Shown: positions 8,855 to 18,512 of the stretch, piece by piece | Layout: each line of letters begins with the position of its first letter | Position numbering within the stretch: position 1 is the first letter of the stretch | Assembly: GCF_000812685.1 (NCBI RefSeq) | Contig: NZ_JWIF01000063.1 | Span: forward strand, 120,295 to 184,294 | Reading direction: 5' to 3' | Origin: Halocynthiibacter namhaensis | GTDB taxonomy: Bacteria; Pseudomonadota; Alphaproteobacteria; Rhodobacterales; Rhodobacteraceae | DNA: 64,000 bases | Translations under genes and position numbers: made by a program | The notes under the pieces: generated by a model | Seen by the model: the letters and a program-made list of their open reading frames with translations, nothing else | What the model was told of the DNA's origin: nothing | Database searches by the model: none

Positions 8855-11437
8855 GTGACACGTCATCGCAGCGATAATCAATGGGAAACACCCCGGCTGA
8901 AACGTCAGATTTTCCTGACGCATCTCGGGTTGATCGCTGAGGCCCTCTGCCAAGCGTTCTGGCCGCTGTGGGTGGTGTTGGCCCTTGTTTTTGCTGTGAT
9001 AATTTCGGGTCTCTCCCTGGAAATATCCGATGACCTTCTGCGCATTTGCGCTGTCTGTGCGGGGATTTTGTCGCTGATGGCGCTGGGCTTTGGTCTATGG
9101 CGCATATCTATCCCACGCCGCCTGGATGCACGTGCGCGCTTGGACAAAACCTTGGCGGGGCAGCCTCTGGCAACATTGGCCGATCAGCAAGGCATGGGCG
9201 GGGATGATCCTGCGTCACGTGCGATCTGGCAGGCCCATTTGGCGCGGATGCAGACCCAAGCAGCGAAAGCCCGCGCACCTGTACCTGATCTAAAACTTGC
9301 CCGCCGGGATCCTTATGCGCTTCGATATACCGGTTTATTGGCCCTGCTGGTGGCGGGCATGTTCGGGTCAATCACACAGGTCGCAACCGTCACATCGGGT
9401 TTGTCGGGCCGTGAGGCGGGCCAAGGAGGGATCGGCCCGCAATGGGAGGGCTGGATTGAACCTCCGGCCTATACGGGGCTGCCTGTTTTGTATCTTAACG
9501 ACCTGATCGGGCAGAATATTTCGACGCCAGTGGGCAGCCGTATCAGTTTGCGATTTTATGGCGAACCGGGCACGCTTGCGCTGAAACATACACTTGATAC
9601 GACGGTGCCTGAGACGCCTGACGGCACCACGATTGATATGTCGCCGGAATTGAATGTGACGCGCAGTGGCCTGCTTGAGATTGAGGGCGCTGAAGATGCG
9701 CGCTGGGTGATCGCGGTGCTGCCCGATCGGGTGCCTGCTGTTATGTTGTCCGGTGACCTCGAGATAGAAGCCTCTGGCCTGATGTCGCAAGATTTCGATA
9801 TCAAAGATGACTATGGTATCATCGCCGGTCAGGTCGAATTCACATTGGACGAAGCCCTTCTGTCGCGTCGTTTCGGCTTGGAAATGGCGCCTGACCCGCG
9901 CGCGCCTTTGATCTTGGATCTGCCGATACCTGTCTCAGGTGATCGTGCGGAATTCACCGAAACCCTGATTGAAAACCTGTCGGAACATGCTTGGTCGGGG
10001 TTGCCTGTTCAAATGGTTCTAAGTGTGACGGATGCGCAGGGCCAAATCGGAACATCCATGCCGGAACGCTTGCCTTTGCCTGGGCGTCGTTTCTTTGATC
10101 CATTGGCGCGCGCGGTGATCGAAATGCGGCGTGATATTCTGTGGGCGCGTGCAAATGCACAGCAAACGGCCCAGGTGATCCGGGCCGTCACACATCGCCC
10201 GGATGGATTGTTTGATGACAGCTCGTCCTATCTGATGTTGCGCACGGTTTTGCGGCGCCTTGAGGCCGAACCGCTGACAGCTGAGGCGCAAACAGAACTG
10301 GCCGCCGCCCTTTGGGATATCGCATTGTTGATTGAAGACGGGTCTCTGTCTGACGCGTTGGAACGTATGCGCCAAGCGCAAGAACGTTTGACACAGGCGA
10401 TGCGTGATGGGGCAACGGATCAGGAAATCCAACAGTTGATGAATGCATTGCGCGATGCCACGCAAGATTACCTGCGCCAGTTGGCCCAAAACCCCGAAGA
10501 CAGCACGGATGAGCCCCAATCCGGCGAGACACAGCAGCTTAGCCAGGCTGACATTCAGGAAATGATGGACCGCATTCAGGAGCTGATGGAACAAGGGCGC
10601 ATGGCTGAAGCCCAGGAATTGTTGAATGAGCTTTCCCAGATGATGGAAAACATGCGTGTCACCAAAGGGGGCGGTGGCGAGGGTCAAAGCCCGGGTGAAC
10701 AGGCGATGGATGAGCTGGGCGAAAGCATCGAAGAACAGCAGGGACTGTCTGACCAAGCGTTTCGCGATCTGCAAGAACAGTTCAACCCCAACGCGCAAGC
10801 GGGGCAAAGCGGCGAAAATGAGGGCCGCGATGGATCACAAGGCCGCGGACAGCAGCACAGTGAAGATTCAGGTGCGGCCCAAGGTGATGACCAATCTGAA
10901 GGCCGAACTGATGGTGGCCAAGGTCAAGGCGAGACCAGCCGCGAACAAAACCTAGCGAGCCGGCAACAAGCGTTGCGCAATGAACTGGAACGCCAGCAGG
11001 GCAACCTGCCTGGGGCTGGAACAGAAGAAGGTGATGCGGCACGTCAGGCGCTTGATCAGGCAGGGGATGCCATGACCCGGGCAGAGGAAAAGCTGCGCGA
11101 AGGGGGTCTGGCGGGCGCGTTGGAAGACCAAGCCGATGCGATGGAACAGATGCGCGAAGGCATGCGTCAATTGGGCGAGGCGATCGCTGAAAACCAGGGG
11201 CAATCCGGTGAAGAAGGCGAAAACGACGCCGATTCACAGATGACACGCCAAGATCCATTGGGGCGCACCCAAAACCCACGTTCCGGTGTGGCGGGGACCG
11301 GTGATGATTTGCTGCAGGGTGAGGATCTGTATCGCCGCGCATATGAACTGTTGCAGCAGCTGCGCGAACGATCATCAGACCCCACACGCCCCGATCTGGA
11401 ACGTGATTATCTGGAACGTCTCTTGGACCGCTTTTAA
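8855..11437 (+). CDS. TIGR02302 / DUF4175 family membrane protein
   Basis: 860-residue protein from a GTG start. The N-terminal part has two adjacent transmembrane helices (about residues 25-46 and 52-70) and a third near 145-165, followed by a large mixed domain. From about residue 470 onward it turns into long charged helices rich in Gln, Glu, Ala and Met, then a low-complexity Gly/Gln/Glu/Ser segment (about 600-830), likely coiled coil plus disordered linker. This architecture and position after lysA match the alphaproteobacterial TIGR02302 family. Molecular role is unknown; a cell-envelope role is plausible. Confidence 0.88.
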   Translation: MTRHRSDNQWETPRLKRQIFLTHLGLIAEALCQAFWPLWVVLALVFAVIISGLSLEISDDLLRICAVCAGILSLMALGFGLWRISIPRRLDARARLDKTLAGQPLATLADQQGMGGDDPASRAIWQAHLARMQTQAAKARAPVPDLKLARRDPYALRYTGLLALLVAGMFGSITQVATVTSGLSGREAGQGGIGPQWEGWIEPPAYTGLPVLYLNDLIGQNISTPVGSRISLRFYGEPGTLALKHTLDTTVPETPDGTTIDMSPELNVTRSGLLEIEGAEDARWVIAVLPDRVPAVMLSGDLEIEASGLMSQDFDIKDDYGIIAGQVEFTLDEALLSRRFGLEMAPDPRAPLILDLPIPVSGDRAEFTETLIENLSEHAWSGLPVQMVLSVTDAQGQIGTSMPERLPLPGRRFFDPLARAVIEMRRDILWARANAQQTAQVIRAVTHRPDGLFDDSSSYLMLRTVLRRLEAEPLTAEAQTELAAALWDIALLIEDGSLSDALERMRQAQERLTQAMRDGATDQEIQQLMNALRDATQDYLRQLAQNPEDSTDEPQSGETQQLSQADIQEMMDRIQELMEQGRMAEAQELLNELSQMMENMRVTKGGGGEGQSPGEQAMDELGESIEEQQGLSDQAFRDLQEQFNPNAQAGQSGENEGRDGSQGRGQQHSEDSGAAQGDDQSEGRTDGGQGQGETSREQNLASRQQALRNELERQQGNLPGAGTEEGDAARQALDQAGDAMTRAEEKLREGGLAGALEDQADAMEQMREGMRQLGEAIAENQGQSGEEGENDADSQMTRQDPLGRTQNPRSGVAGTGDDLLQGEDLYRRAYELLQQLRERSSDPTRPDLERDYLERLLDRF

Positions 11438-11466
11438 GGCGAGATCATGATGGCATGCGTTCTGGA

Positions 11467-12252
11467 TTATTCCGACGCAGCGGGTTCGGTCAGACTGCTA
11501 AGGCCCTCTGCGGCTTTGCCCATCATCCCATCCAGCCAGACACGTAGCCCATCAACCCATGCCACATATGCATTTACATAGGACTCTCCGCCGGGCCAGA
11601 AATCAATGATGGTGGCTGCGGATGTATAAACAAGGACCGCAACGACCAGCAGAATGATCATCATCAAGAAACCTGTGCGAAAGCCGCTTTTGCGTGGCGC
11701 TTCGGTTGTGGCTTCTGTTTCTGTTGTGCCGTCTGATTCTTCGGACGCAGCGCGCAATGTCGAGTTGATCACATCAATGTCGGGCAATAAATCCGCGCGG
11801 TTGCTGTCAGCAGGGATGCCTGCCGTGTCCGTGAAGGCCGCATCAGCTGGATCGTTGGTCAACCCATCCTGTGCAAGGACTTCGTCCAAGATATCTTCTG
11901 GCTCTGGCGTGCTTTCGGGCGCTACGGCAGCAGGCGCGGATTCGTTTGCACGTGCGCGTTCTTCCCGACTGGCTTCCTCGCGCAAGATATCAACAACTGA
12001 TTCATCCAAGGGACGGCGCTGAGGCGCATCACTGGCAGGGGCAACCTTAGTTTCCACGTCGGGCGCAGGGGCAGCATCAGCAACAGTGTCTTGGGGGACA
12101 TCCGTCGGCGCATTTGCGCCAACTGCGGGCGCGTCCTTGGCTTGGAACCAAGTTTCATTGCAGGCCGAGCACTGCACATCTCGGCCATTGTCAGGAATAA
12201 CCTTCGCATCGACTTCGTAATTTGCGTCACAATTCGGGCAAATAAGTCTCAT
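11467..12252 (-). CDS. zinc-ribbon domain protein with C-terminal membrane anchor
   Basis: 261 residues from the ATG at 12252 (MRLICPNC). Residues 4-40 form an MJ0042-type zinc ribbon with two Cys pairs, CPNC and CSAC. A long Ala/Pro/Asp/Glu-rich linker follows, then a single transmembrane helix at roughly residues 200-220 and a short C-terminal domain. Family members are common in alphaproteobacteria next to ftsE; the function is unknown. It is divergent from ftsEX across about 200 bases. Confidence 0.85.
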   Translation of the reverse strand: MRLICPNCDANYEVDAKVIPDNGRDVQCSACNETWFQAKDAPAVGANAPTDVPQDTVADAAPAPDVETKVAPASDAPQRRPLDESVVDILREEASREERARANESAPAAVAPESTPEPEDILDEVLAQDGLTNDPADAAFTDTAGIPADSNRADLLPDIDVINSTLRAASEESDGTTETEATTEAPRKSGFRTGFLMMIILLVVAVLVYTSAATIIDFWPGGESYVNAYVAWVDGLRVWLDGMMGKAAEGLSSLTEPAASE

Positions 12253-12458
12253 GTGTCCCTGCCTTTGATAGTATTTCATGTCTTATTTTCGACGGATACC
12301 CAAAGATACCACGATCGATCGAACGTTATTAACAAGCGAGGTGTAATTTTTAAAGCTATTGTATGCTGAACCGATTGAAACATTTCGCCCCATGAGGCAA
12401 AACTGTCACCAAATAACCAAGGAAACAATGGAAAAATGTCAAACGCCAGAGATCACGC

Positions 12459-13136
12459 GTGATTGAGCTTCAAAACGCGGCTTACAACTATGGCGGTGGA
12501 GAATTGCTGTCAGAGGTTTCCCTGAAGCTTGCACCAGGTTCATTTCATTTTTTAACCGGGCCTTCTGGGGCGGGTAAATCGACGTTGATGAAATTGTGCT
12601 ACATGGAACTTACGGCCACGGCAGGCCAAGCGCGTGTCTTTGGCAATGACGTGCGCAATATGACCCGTGATGACATCGCTGAAGCGCGCCGCCGTATTGG
12701 TATCGTTCATCAAGATTGCCGTTTTTTGGATCACTTGCCCCTGATGCAAAACATCGCTTTGCCTTTGTCGGTCTCTGGAAAAGATGTTGAGGCTGAGAAG
12801 GGCAACCTGCGCGAGTTGTTGAAATGGGTGGGCCTTGACCATCAAGAGAACGCGCTGCCCCAAGAATTATCTGGTGGTGAACGTCAACGGGCCGCACTTG
12901 CGCGTGCTGTCATCATGGCGCCTGATGTTGTGTTGGCAGATGAACCGACGGGGAATGTTGATTCTGAAATGTCGCAACGGTTACTGCAATTGCTGATCGA
13001 GCTGAACAAAATGGGGAAAACCATCCTTGTCGCGACCCATGATTTGGCATTGATCCGCATGGCAAAATCCCAGGTGAATATCCGGGTTTTGCGCATCGCA
13101 AACCGGCGCGTGCAATTGGCAGGGGCAGATCTATGA
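12459..13136 (+). CDS. ftsE: cell division ATP-binding protein FtsE
   Basis: 225-residue ABC ATPase that with FtsX regulates peptidoglycan hydrolysis at the division site. Walker A GPSGAGKST is at about residues 34-42, the signature LSGGERQR near 138, and Walker B VVLADEPTGN near 160. The start is GTG, since no ATG lies in frame close by and the N-terminus MIELQNA is typical. The stop overlaps the ftsX ATG by four bases. Confidence 0.94.
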   Translation: MIELQNAAYNYGGGELLSEVSLKLAPGSFHFLTGPSGAGKSTLMKLCYMELTATAGQARVFGNDVRNMTRDDIAEARRRIGIVHQDCRFLDHLPLMQNIALPLSVSGKDVEAEKGNLRELLKWVGLDHQENALPQELSGGERQRAALARAVIMAPDVVLADEPTGNVDSEMSQRLLQLLIELNKMGKTILVATHDLALIRMAKSQVNIRVLRIANRRVQLAGADL

Positions 13137-14056
13137 CACCTAAATCTTCTCAGCCGGGCTTTGTCGATACGATGCTTGAAACCTTCCAAGGTGATAATGC
13201 AGGCGTTGTGCCCGCGACGGGACATACGGCGTGGTTAACGGTTTTTGCATCTGGTGCGATGGCATTTCTGGCGGTGTTCGCCTTGGCTTTATCGCTTGCC
13301 ACTGGGCGGGTCGCGGATCGTTGGGCAGATGAATTGGCGCGCACTGCAACTGTACGAATTGCGGCCCCTGTCGGCCAGGTTGACGCGCAAACGGAAGCCG
13401 CATTGAACGTCCTGCGCACGACCCCCGGCATTTCCGAGGCGCTCGCGTTGACCGATGAAGAACAAAACGCATTGCTGACACCTTGGTTCGGTTCGGAACT
13501 GGATCTCGAAAGCTTACCGGTTCCGCGCCTGATCGAAATTGTCGAAAGCGACCCAGGGTATGATCGCGATGGGCTGCGCTTGCGTCTTGCAGGCGAAGTG
13601 CCAGGGGCGATCTTGGATGATCACAGTCGTTGGCGCGCACCTTTGGTCGCTGCGGCAAATCGGTTGCGTAGTCTGGGTCTGCTTGTGTTGGTCCTAATTG
13701 CGGCGACAACTGCGGTGATCGTGACACTGGCCGCCGGATCCGCGCTTGCGGCCAACCAGCAGGTCATCTCGGTGCTGCGTTTGGTTGGTGCCCATGACAG
13801 CTATATCGCGCGCGCTTTTGTGCGGCGTTTCACTCTGCGCGCTTTGGCTGGATCGGCGATGGGCACTTTGGCGGGATGCGTGGCGATCTTGTTGATGCCT
13901 GATCCCGGCGAGGTTGCGCAAAATAACTTTTTAACAGGGCTTGGCTTTGTAGCATCACAATGGCTGTGGCCCTTGATCATTCCGTTGCTTGCGGGCGCTG
14001 TGGCCTTTGCCGCGACACGTACGGCAGCCTTCCGCGCACTAAAGGAGCTCACCTAA
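13133..14056 (+). CDS. ftsX: cell division protein FtsX
   Basis: 307-residue permease-like partner of FtsE. One transmembrane helix lies near residues 37-58, a periplasmic domain spans about 60-170, and three further helices follow (about 180-205, 235-257, 275-297). This four-helix layout is typical of FtsX. It overlaps ftsE by four bases and is followed with no gap by the acyltransferase gene. Confidence 0.92.
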   Translation: MTPKSSQPGFVDTMLETFQGDNAGVVPATGHTAWLTVFASGAMAFLAVFALALSLATGRVADRWADELARTATVRIAAPVGQVDAQTEAALNVLRTTPGISEALALTDEEQNALLTPWFGSELDLESLPVPRLIEIVESDPGYDRDGLRLRLAGEVPGAILDDHSRWRAPLVAAANRLRSLGLLVLVLIAATTAVIVTLAAGSALAANQQVISVLRLVGAHDSYIARAFVRRFTLRALAGSAMGTLAGCVAILLMPDPGEVAQNNFLTGLGFVASQWLWPLIIPLLAGAVAFAATRTAAFRALKELT

Positions 14057-14794
14057 ATGTGGCATGCTATCCAGTGGGTTAGATCCCTGCTTTTCATCAT
14101 TCAAATGTATATCATGCTGCCCATCGTTGGCTTTGGCATGGCACCGTTTGTTTACCTGAAGCCTAGCCGTGCCTTTGGTGTGATCCGATTCTATTGCAAT
14201 TGGGTGCGCTGGACTGCGTCTTGGATGGTTGGTTTGAAAACCGAAATTCGCGGGACTGTGCCTTCTGGGGCGGTGATTGTCGCTTCAAAGCACCAAAGCT
14301 TCCTTGATATTTTGTTGCTTTCATCTGCTCTGCCGCGGATCAAATTTATTTTTAAAGATGAATTGCGCTATGTCCCGGTGATCTCGCTTTATGCGCGCTT
14401 CAGCAATTCCATTCCGGTGAAGCGTGGCAAACGTGGTGCGGCCATTAAAAAGATGGTGAGTGATGTGAAATCTGGCCAACAAGAGGAAGGTCAGTTGATC
14501 ATCTTCCCACAAGGCACGCGTGTCGCCGCGGGGGCGAAAAAATCTTATAAAGTTGGCACTTACGTGCTTTATGATCAAACGGAACAGGCGGTTGTTCCCG
14601 TGGCAACCAATGTGGGCGTCTTTTGGAAGCGTCACGGCATTATGCGTTATCCCGGCGTTGGCGTTTTGGAATTTCTTGACCCAATTGCGCCAGGAAAACC
14701 CCAGGAAGAAATGATGGCGGCGATGGAAGACGCCATTGAAACCCATTCGGATCGCCTGATGCGCGAAGCCGGGTTTACTGAGTTCGAAACATGA
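14057..14794 (+). CDS. lysophospholipid acyltransferase (PlsC family)
   Basis: 245-residue membrane-associated acyltransferase, likely 1-acyl-sn-glycerol-3-phosphate acyltransferase making phosphatidic acid. An N-terminal hydrophobic segment (about residues 9-35) precedes the catalytic HX4D motif HQSFLD at 79-84 and the substrate motif FPQGTR at 150-155 (Gln in place of the usual Glu). The gene starts right after the ftsX stop, which suggests that envelope lipid synthesis and division genes are cotranscribed. Confidence 0.9.
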   Translation: MWHAIQWVRSLLFIIQMYIMLPIVGFGMAPFVYLKPSRAFGVIRFYCNWVRWTASWMVGLKTEIRGTVPSGAVIVASKHQSFLDILLLSSALPRIKFIFKDELRYVPVISLYARFSNSIPVKRGKRGAAIKKMVSDVKSGQQEEGQLIIFPQGTRVAAGAKKSYKVGTYVLYDQTEQAVVPVATNVGVFWKRHGIMRYPGVGVLEFLDPIAPGKPQEEMMAAMEDAIETHSDRLMREAGFTEFET

Positions 14795-15396
14795 ATTTCA
14801 TTAAGGATATCGCAGCACTTGAGGCGCTTTACGGCACCCCAGGCGAAGCATCCTTGATCAAGGTGACACCTGCTTTAACCCCGGCTTACCGCGCCTGGAT
14901 TGAACGCAGTCGCTTTTGTGTTTTATCCACCATGGGCGCAGGCGGAACCGATGGTTCACCACGTGGGGATGTGGATCCGGTCGTGACAATCCAAGACGAT
15001 AAAACCCTGTTGATGCCGGATTGGCGTGGGAACCAACGCCTTGATACGCTTCGCAATATTGTCGAAAACGGCCATATTTCCCTGATGTTTATGGTGGCCG
15101 GGTCAAACACGGTAATGCGGGTGAATGGCACGGCAAAGCTGACCGCTGATGCGTCGATTTGCGAGCAATTTGAGCAAAAAACACGCCACCCTAAAACCGT
15201 GATCGTCATCACAATCTCTGAGGTCTATTCCCAATGTGCCCGCGCGGTGATGCGGGCGGGATTGTGGACGACGGGCGATCAATCCGACGGCTTGCCCAGT
15301 GTTGGCGATATGTTGAAAGAGATCACCGATGGTGGGTTTGATGGCGCAATTTATGACGCTGAATGGCCGGAACGTGCAAGGAATTCAATGTGGTAG
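14791..15396 (+). CDS. PPOX-type FMN flavoprotein (MSMEG_1061-like)
   Basis: 201-residue split-barrel flavin-binding protein of the pyridoxamine 5'-phosphate oxidase superfamily. FCVLSTMGAGGTDGSPRGD near residues 46-64 and the LLMPDWRGNQRLD block near residues 75-87 are typical of the MSMEG_1061 subgroup, which uses FMN or F420-like cofactors for unknown redox reactions. It overlaps the acyltransferase stop by four bases. The true substrate cannot be told from sequence. Confidence 0.82.
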   Translation: MNFIKDIAALEALYGTPGEASLIKVTPALTPAYRAWIERSRFCVLSTMGAGGTDGSPRGDVDPVVTIQDDKTLLMPDWRGNQRLDTLRNIVENGHISLMFMVAGSNTVMRVNGTAKLTADASICEQFEQKTRHPKTVIVITISEVYSQCARAVMRAGLWTTGDQSDGLPSVGDMLKEITDGGFDGAIYDAEWPERARNSMW

Positions 15397-16043
15397 AAGT
15401 AACAATCATTCGTCATGGTCAGGCCAACACAGGCGCACGCGACGAGAAATCATATGACAAACTCTCTGATCTGGGGCACCAGCAGGCGCGTTGGCTGGGC
15501 GAGGTTCTACGCGGGCAAAAACCTTTCGACCGCCTGATTGCAGGTGGCATGCGTCGCCAGCAGGAAACGGCGAAAAACCTAGCTTTGCCGAATCTTGAAA
15601 TGCAGATCGATCCGCGCCTGAATGAGTTGAATTACTTTGGTCTTGCCGAAAGCATGAAACAGCAAACTGGCGTTGAAATCCCTGATGATCTCGCCAGTTT
15701 CGTGGCCCATGTGCCGCAGCTTCTGACCCGCTGGCAGGCGGGCGGCATGTGCGAACATTTGGAAACTTATGATGATTTTCGCACCCGTTGCCTTGGGGCC
15801 GTGCGCGACGCCGCCGCGCAAAACACCCGCCCGGTTTTGGTCAGCTCAACCGGCGTCATCGCCACCCTAACGGCCGAGGCCTTGGGCCTTGATATGACGA
15901 TGAAATCCAAGGTGTTTTTGAAAGTGATGAACACATCCGTTCACCGTTTCATCTGGGTAAACGACACCCTCCATCTCGCCCAATACGGCGCTGTCCCCCA
16001 TCTTGATATCCCGGGCAGGGAACATGCGAGGACTTATGGCTGA
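15390..16043 (+). CDS. histidine phosphatase family protein
   Basis: 217 residues from a GTG at 15390, chosen because AAGGA lies seven bases upstream and RHG then sits at residues 8-10 as usual in this family; the ATG at 15363 would add nine unlikely residues. The catalytic histidine is in IIRHGQANT, and the second core Arg/His region includes the GGMRRQQET block. It may be a phosphoglycerate-mutase-like phosphatase of unknown substrate. Last gene of the ftsEX run. Confidence 0.85.
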   Translation: MVEVTIIRHGQANTGARDEKSYDKLSDLGHQQARWLGEVLRGQKPFDRLIAGGMRRQQETAKNLALPNLEMQIDPRLNELNYFGLAESMKQQTGVEIPDDLASFVAHVPQLLTRWQAGGMCEHLETYDDFRTRCLGAVRDAAAQNTRPVLVSSTGVIATLTAEALGLDMTMKSKVFLKVMNTSVHRFIWVNDTLHLAQYGAVPHLDIPGREHARTYG

Positions 16044-16087
16044 GGGGGGATGTTTGAAGAAGTGCAGATTTTTTACAGGATATTTAA

Positions 16088-16624
16088 ATGAAAAATTATG
16101 TAATTGGAGGCTTGTTGTGTCTCTTGGGGCTTGCTCTGACCGGCTTCACGCCATTGCAACGTTTTATAAATGAAATGATGAGGCAAGGTACTCTTGTAGG
16201 GATGAGCGCTTGTGTAAATTATTCAGATAATGATCTGCTTTCGCAAGATGCGATCAGAACAGGTTGCGCAGGGAGATTTCAAAAACCTCTATTCCACAGT
16301 GATTACGCAACGGGTCGTGCGGGACCTCGTGTGGAAGGAAGTATCGTTAGTTGGGGTGGTACGCTGCGCAATAAACAGTCTGACCATGTGACAACTTGGT
16401 TGCGGCTTTCAGTTTCAATTTACGATGCCGAAGGCGATGAACAAGAGGTTTTCGTTGATACACCGATTTGGATAGAACCCTTGGGTGAAGCGGACTTCAT
16501 GGTGGAGCTTCCTGAAGTCGAGCGGGATCAAATTGATGACATCACGTTTTGCAAGCATGAAGATACAGATCCGAAGGCATGTTTGACGTGGGGCGTTGTC
16601 GAGATCATGGGGCTTTCTATTTAG
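16088..16624 (+). CDS. hypothetical protein with N-terminal membrane segment
   Basis: 178 residues, no family recognised. A hydrophobic segment at residues 5-21 could be a signal anchor or uncleaved signal. The rest is beta-rich with four cysteines (pairs near residues 42/59 and near the end), which suggests a disulfide-bonded exported domain. Base composition is lower in GC than the neighbouring core genes, as for an accessory gene. It ends just before the bidirectional terminator shared with accA. Confidence 0.6.
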   Translation: MKNYVIGGLLCLLGLALTGFTPLQRFINEMMRQGTLVGMSACVNYSDNDLLSQDAIRTGCAGRFQKPLFHSDYATGRAGPRVEGSIVSWGGTLRNKQSDHVTTWLRLSVSIYDAEGDEQEVFVDTPIWIEPLGEADFMVELPEVERDQIDDITFCKHEDTDPKACLTWGVVEIMGLSI

Positions 16625-16650
16625 ATAGAATGGCGTATTCAAAACCATCT

Positions 16651-16690
16651 AAACAAAAACACCCGGTCAGTGGCCAGGTGTTTTTTGTTT
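16651..16690. terminator. bidirectional rho-independent terminator
   Basis: AAACAAAAACACC (16651-16663) pairs with GGTGTTTTTTGTTT (16677-16690), with a few more pairs inside. There is a T-run on both strands. It sits between the 16088 gene (plus) and accA (minus) and can serve both. Confidence 0.8.
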
Positions 16691-16707
16691 CAGAGCTGTC
16701 AGATAGA

Positions 16708-17673
16708 TCAGGCAGCGAGGCCTTTGTCGCCCAGTTCCAGGTATTTCTTGCGGCGGTCTTTGACCAAAGTGGCGGGCTTCTTTTTGCCGAGCGCTTTGAG
16801 CTGTTCCGCGATTGCGCGGCCCACAGATTCCATGGTGCCGGTGCGATCACGTTGCGCGCCACCAAGGGGTTCAGGGATGACGACGTCAGCCACGCCCAAT
16901 TTCTCAAGGTCTTGGGCGGTCAGGCGCAGGGCCTCAGCCGCGTCGCGCATTTTGCCGGCGTCTTTCCACAGGATGGATGCGCAGCCTTCGGGCGAGATCA
17001 CGGAATACACGGAATGTTCCAACATCAGGATCTTGTCGCCCGTCGCAAAGGCCACAGCGCCACCGGATCCGCCTTCGCCAATGATCACAGAGATCAACGG
17101 CACTTTGATTTGCAGGCATTTTTCGGTGGAGCGCGCGATGGCTTCGGATTGGCCGCGTTCTTCCGCACCTTTGCCAGGATAGGCGCCCTGGGTGTCCACA
17201 AGCGCGATCACCGGGATGCCGAATTTCTCAGCCATTTCCATCAGGCGGATGGCTTTGCGATAGCCTTCGGGACGGGCCATACCGAAGTTGCGTTCAATGC
17301 GAGACTTCGTGTCATTGCCTTTTTCATGACCAATGATCATCACAGGCTGTCCGTCAAAACGGGCCAAGCCACCAACAACCGCGTGGTCATCCGCAAAGTT
17401 GCGGTCGCCTGCCAGCAGGGTGAATTCCGTGAACAGCGCATCGATATAGTCAATGCAATGTGGGCGATCTGGGTGACGGGCGACCTGGCATTTGCGCCAT
17501 GGTGTCAGCTCGCTGTACAGTGTTTTCAACATGTCAGATGCTTTTTGATCCAAAGCCGCAGCTTCGGTTTCGACATCCATTTCCTCTTCGCTGGCCCGCG
17601 CCATTGCGCGCAATTCGTTGGCTTTGGCTTCGATCTCAGCCAGAGGTTTTTCGAATTCAAGATAGTTGGCCAT
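16708..17673 (-). CDS. accA: acetyl-CoA carboxylase carboxyltransferase subunit alpha
   Basis: 321-residue alpha subunit of the carboxyltransferase half of acetyl-CoA carboxylase, the first committed step of fatty acid synthesis; its AccD partner is not in this window. The start is [11 protein letters not shown] at 17673 with AGGA upstream, rather than an in-frame ATG nine codons earlier. Typical blocks are [31 protein letters not shown] and GEGGSGGA with the [11 protein letters not shown] segment. Confidence 0.97.
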   Translation of the reverse strand: MANYLEFEKPLAEIEAKANELRAMARASEEEMDVETEAAALDQKASDMLKTLYSELTPWRKCQVARHPDRPHCIDYIDALFTEFTLLAGDRNFADDHAVVGGLARFDGQPVMIIGHEKGNDTKSRIERNFGMARPEGYRKAIRLMEMAEKFGIPVIALVDTQGAYPGKGAEERGQSEAIARSTEKCLQIKVPLISVIIGEGGSGGAVAFATGDKILMLEHSVYSVISPEGCASILWKDAGKMRDAAEALRLTAQDLEKLGVADVVIPEPLGGAQRDRTGTMESVGRAIAEQLKALGKKKPATLVKDRRKKYLELGDKGLAA

Positions 17674-17896
17674 GGATGTTCCTGTATCTACGTCGTTCAT
17701 TTTCGCGGCTAATGCGCGGTTTCATTTCCCTATATGACGTCACATTCATGAATTTGCAACTCGGCTGGAACGCTGGGCCTGAAGGGGTCTGTTTTTTGCC
17801 AGAGGGGAAGGGATGGGGAAGGCTGGGCCGGATCTCCCCCTAGTTTGAATGTGAGAATCACCTAATCTTGGTGGAGTAGTCGTCAAAGGAAATGTT

Positions 17897-18427
17897 ATGC
17901 GTATCGGGTTTGCTGTTATTGTTGTGGTGGTTGGTGCTTTGACGGCTGCAGCCACGCCTTTGTTCGCGCTAAGTTGTATGCCCCCGGATATTGCGACGAA
18001 TTATCGGGTGTTGGATGATGCGAAAGACACCTATGTGATTGTGCGGGGACGTGTGTCGGTGGAAGCTCAACCTTACGAGCTTGGCCGTGACACAGAGTCC
18101 GGCAGTGTGTTCGAATATAAGTCCCATGTTGGGCGTTTCACTGGACATATCGCCAATCGCCGCGGGTTTACCGTGCCATTCACACAAGATGTTGAATTTA
18201 AGCAGGCCTGCCATCTTTGGCCAGATATCAACATCTGCGAAAATCTTGGCACCCGTTCTGCGGAGCAGGATACAGAAGAGATGATCTATTTTCTGCGCAA
18301 AACTGATGTTGGATATGATTTCGTCACGGGGGATTGTCCCGGGGGTGTTCATCCAGCGACACGTGCGAATGAACGTCAAGTGAACCGCTGTATGCGCGGG
18401 GCCGACTGTAAACCGGCTTGGGAATGA
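17897..18427 (+). CDS. hypothetical exported protein
   Basis: 176 residues, not recognised. A signal peptide spans about residues 1-25 (cleavage near FALS). The mature part has about six cysteines, including three close to the C-terminus, suggesting a disulfide-stabilised periplasmic protein. AAGGAAA precedes the ATG. The flanks give no functional hint. Confidence 0.65.
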   Translation: MRIGFAVIVVVVGALTAAATPLFALSCMPPDIATNYRVLDDAKDTYVIVRGRVSVEAQPYELGRDTESGSVFEYKSHVGRFTGHIANRRGFTVPFTQDVEFKQACHLWPDINICENLGTRSAEQDTEEMIYFLRKTDVGYDFVTGDCPGGVHPATRANERQVNRCMRGADCKPAWE

Positions 18428-18512
18428 ACACCCTGAAATAACGGCCCTGTAACTCAGCAATATTTGTCGTGTAAGCTTGTGGCAAGACGTCCTTGAGACT
18501 GAGGAGCCAAAC

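Noticed and set aside
10019..10807. 262-residue antisense frame within the TIGR02302 gene
   Set aside because: Product of low-complexity codon bias in the sense frame; no start site or family.
16579..17712. 377-residue open frame antisense to accA
   Set aside because: Shadow of accA on the other strand; composition typical of antisense reading.
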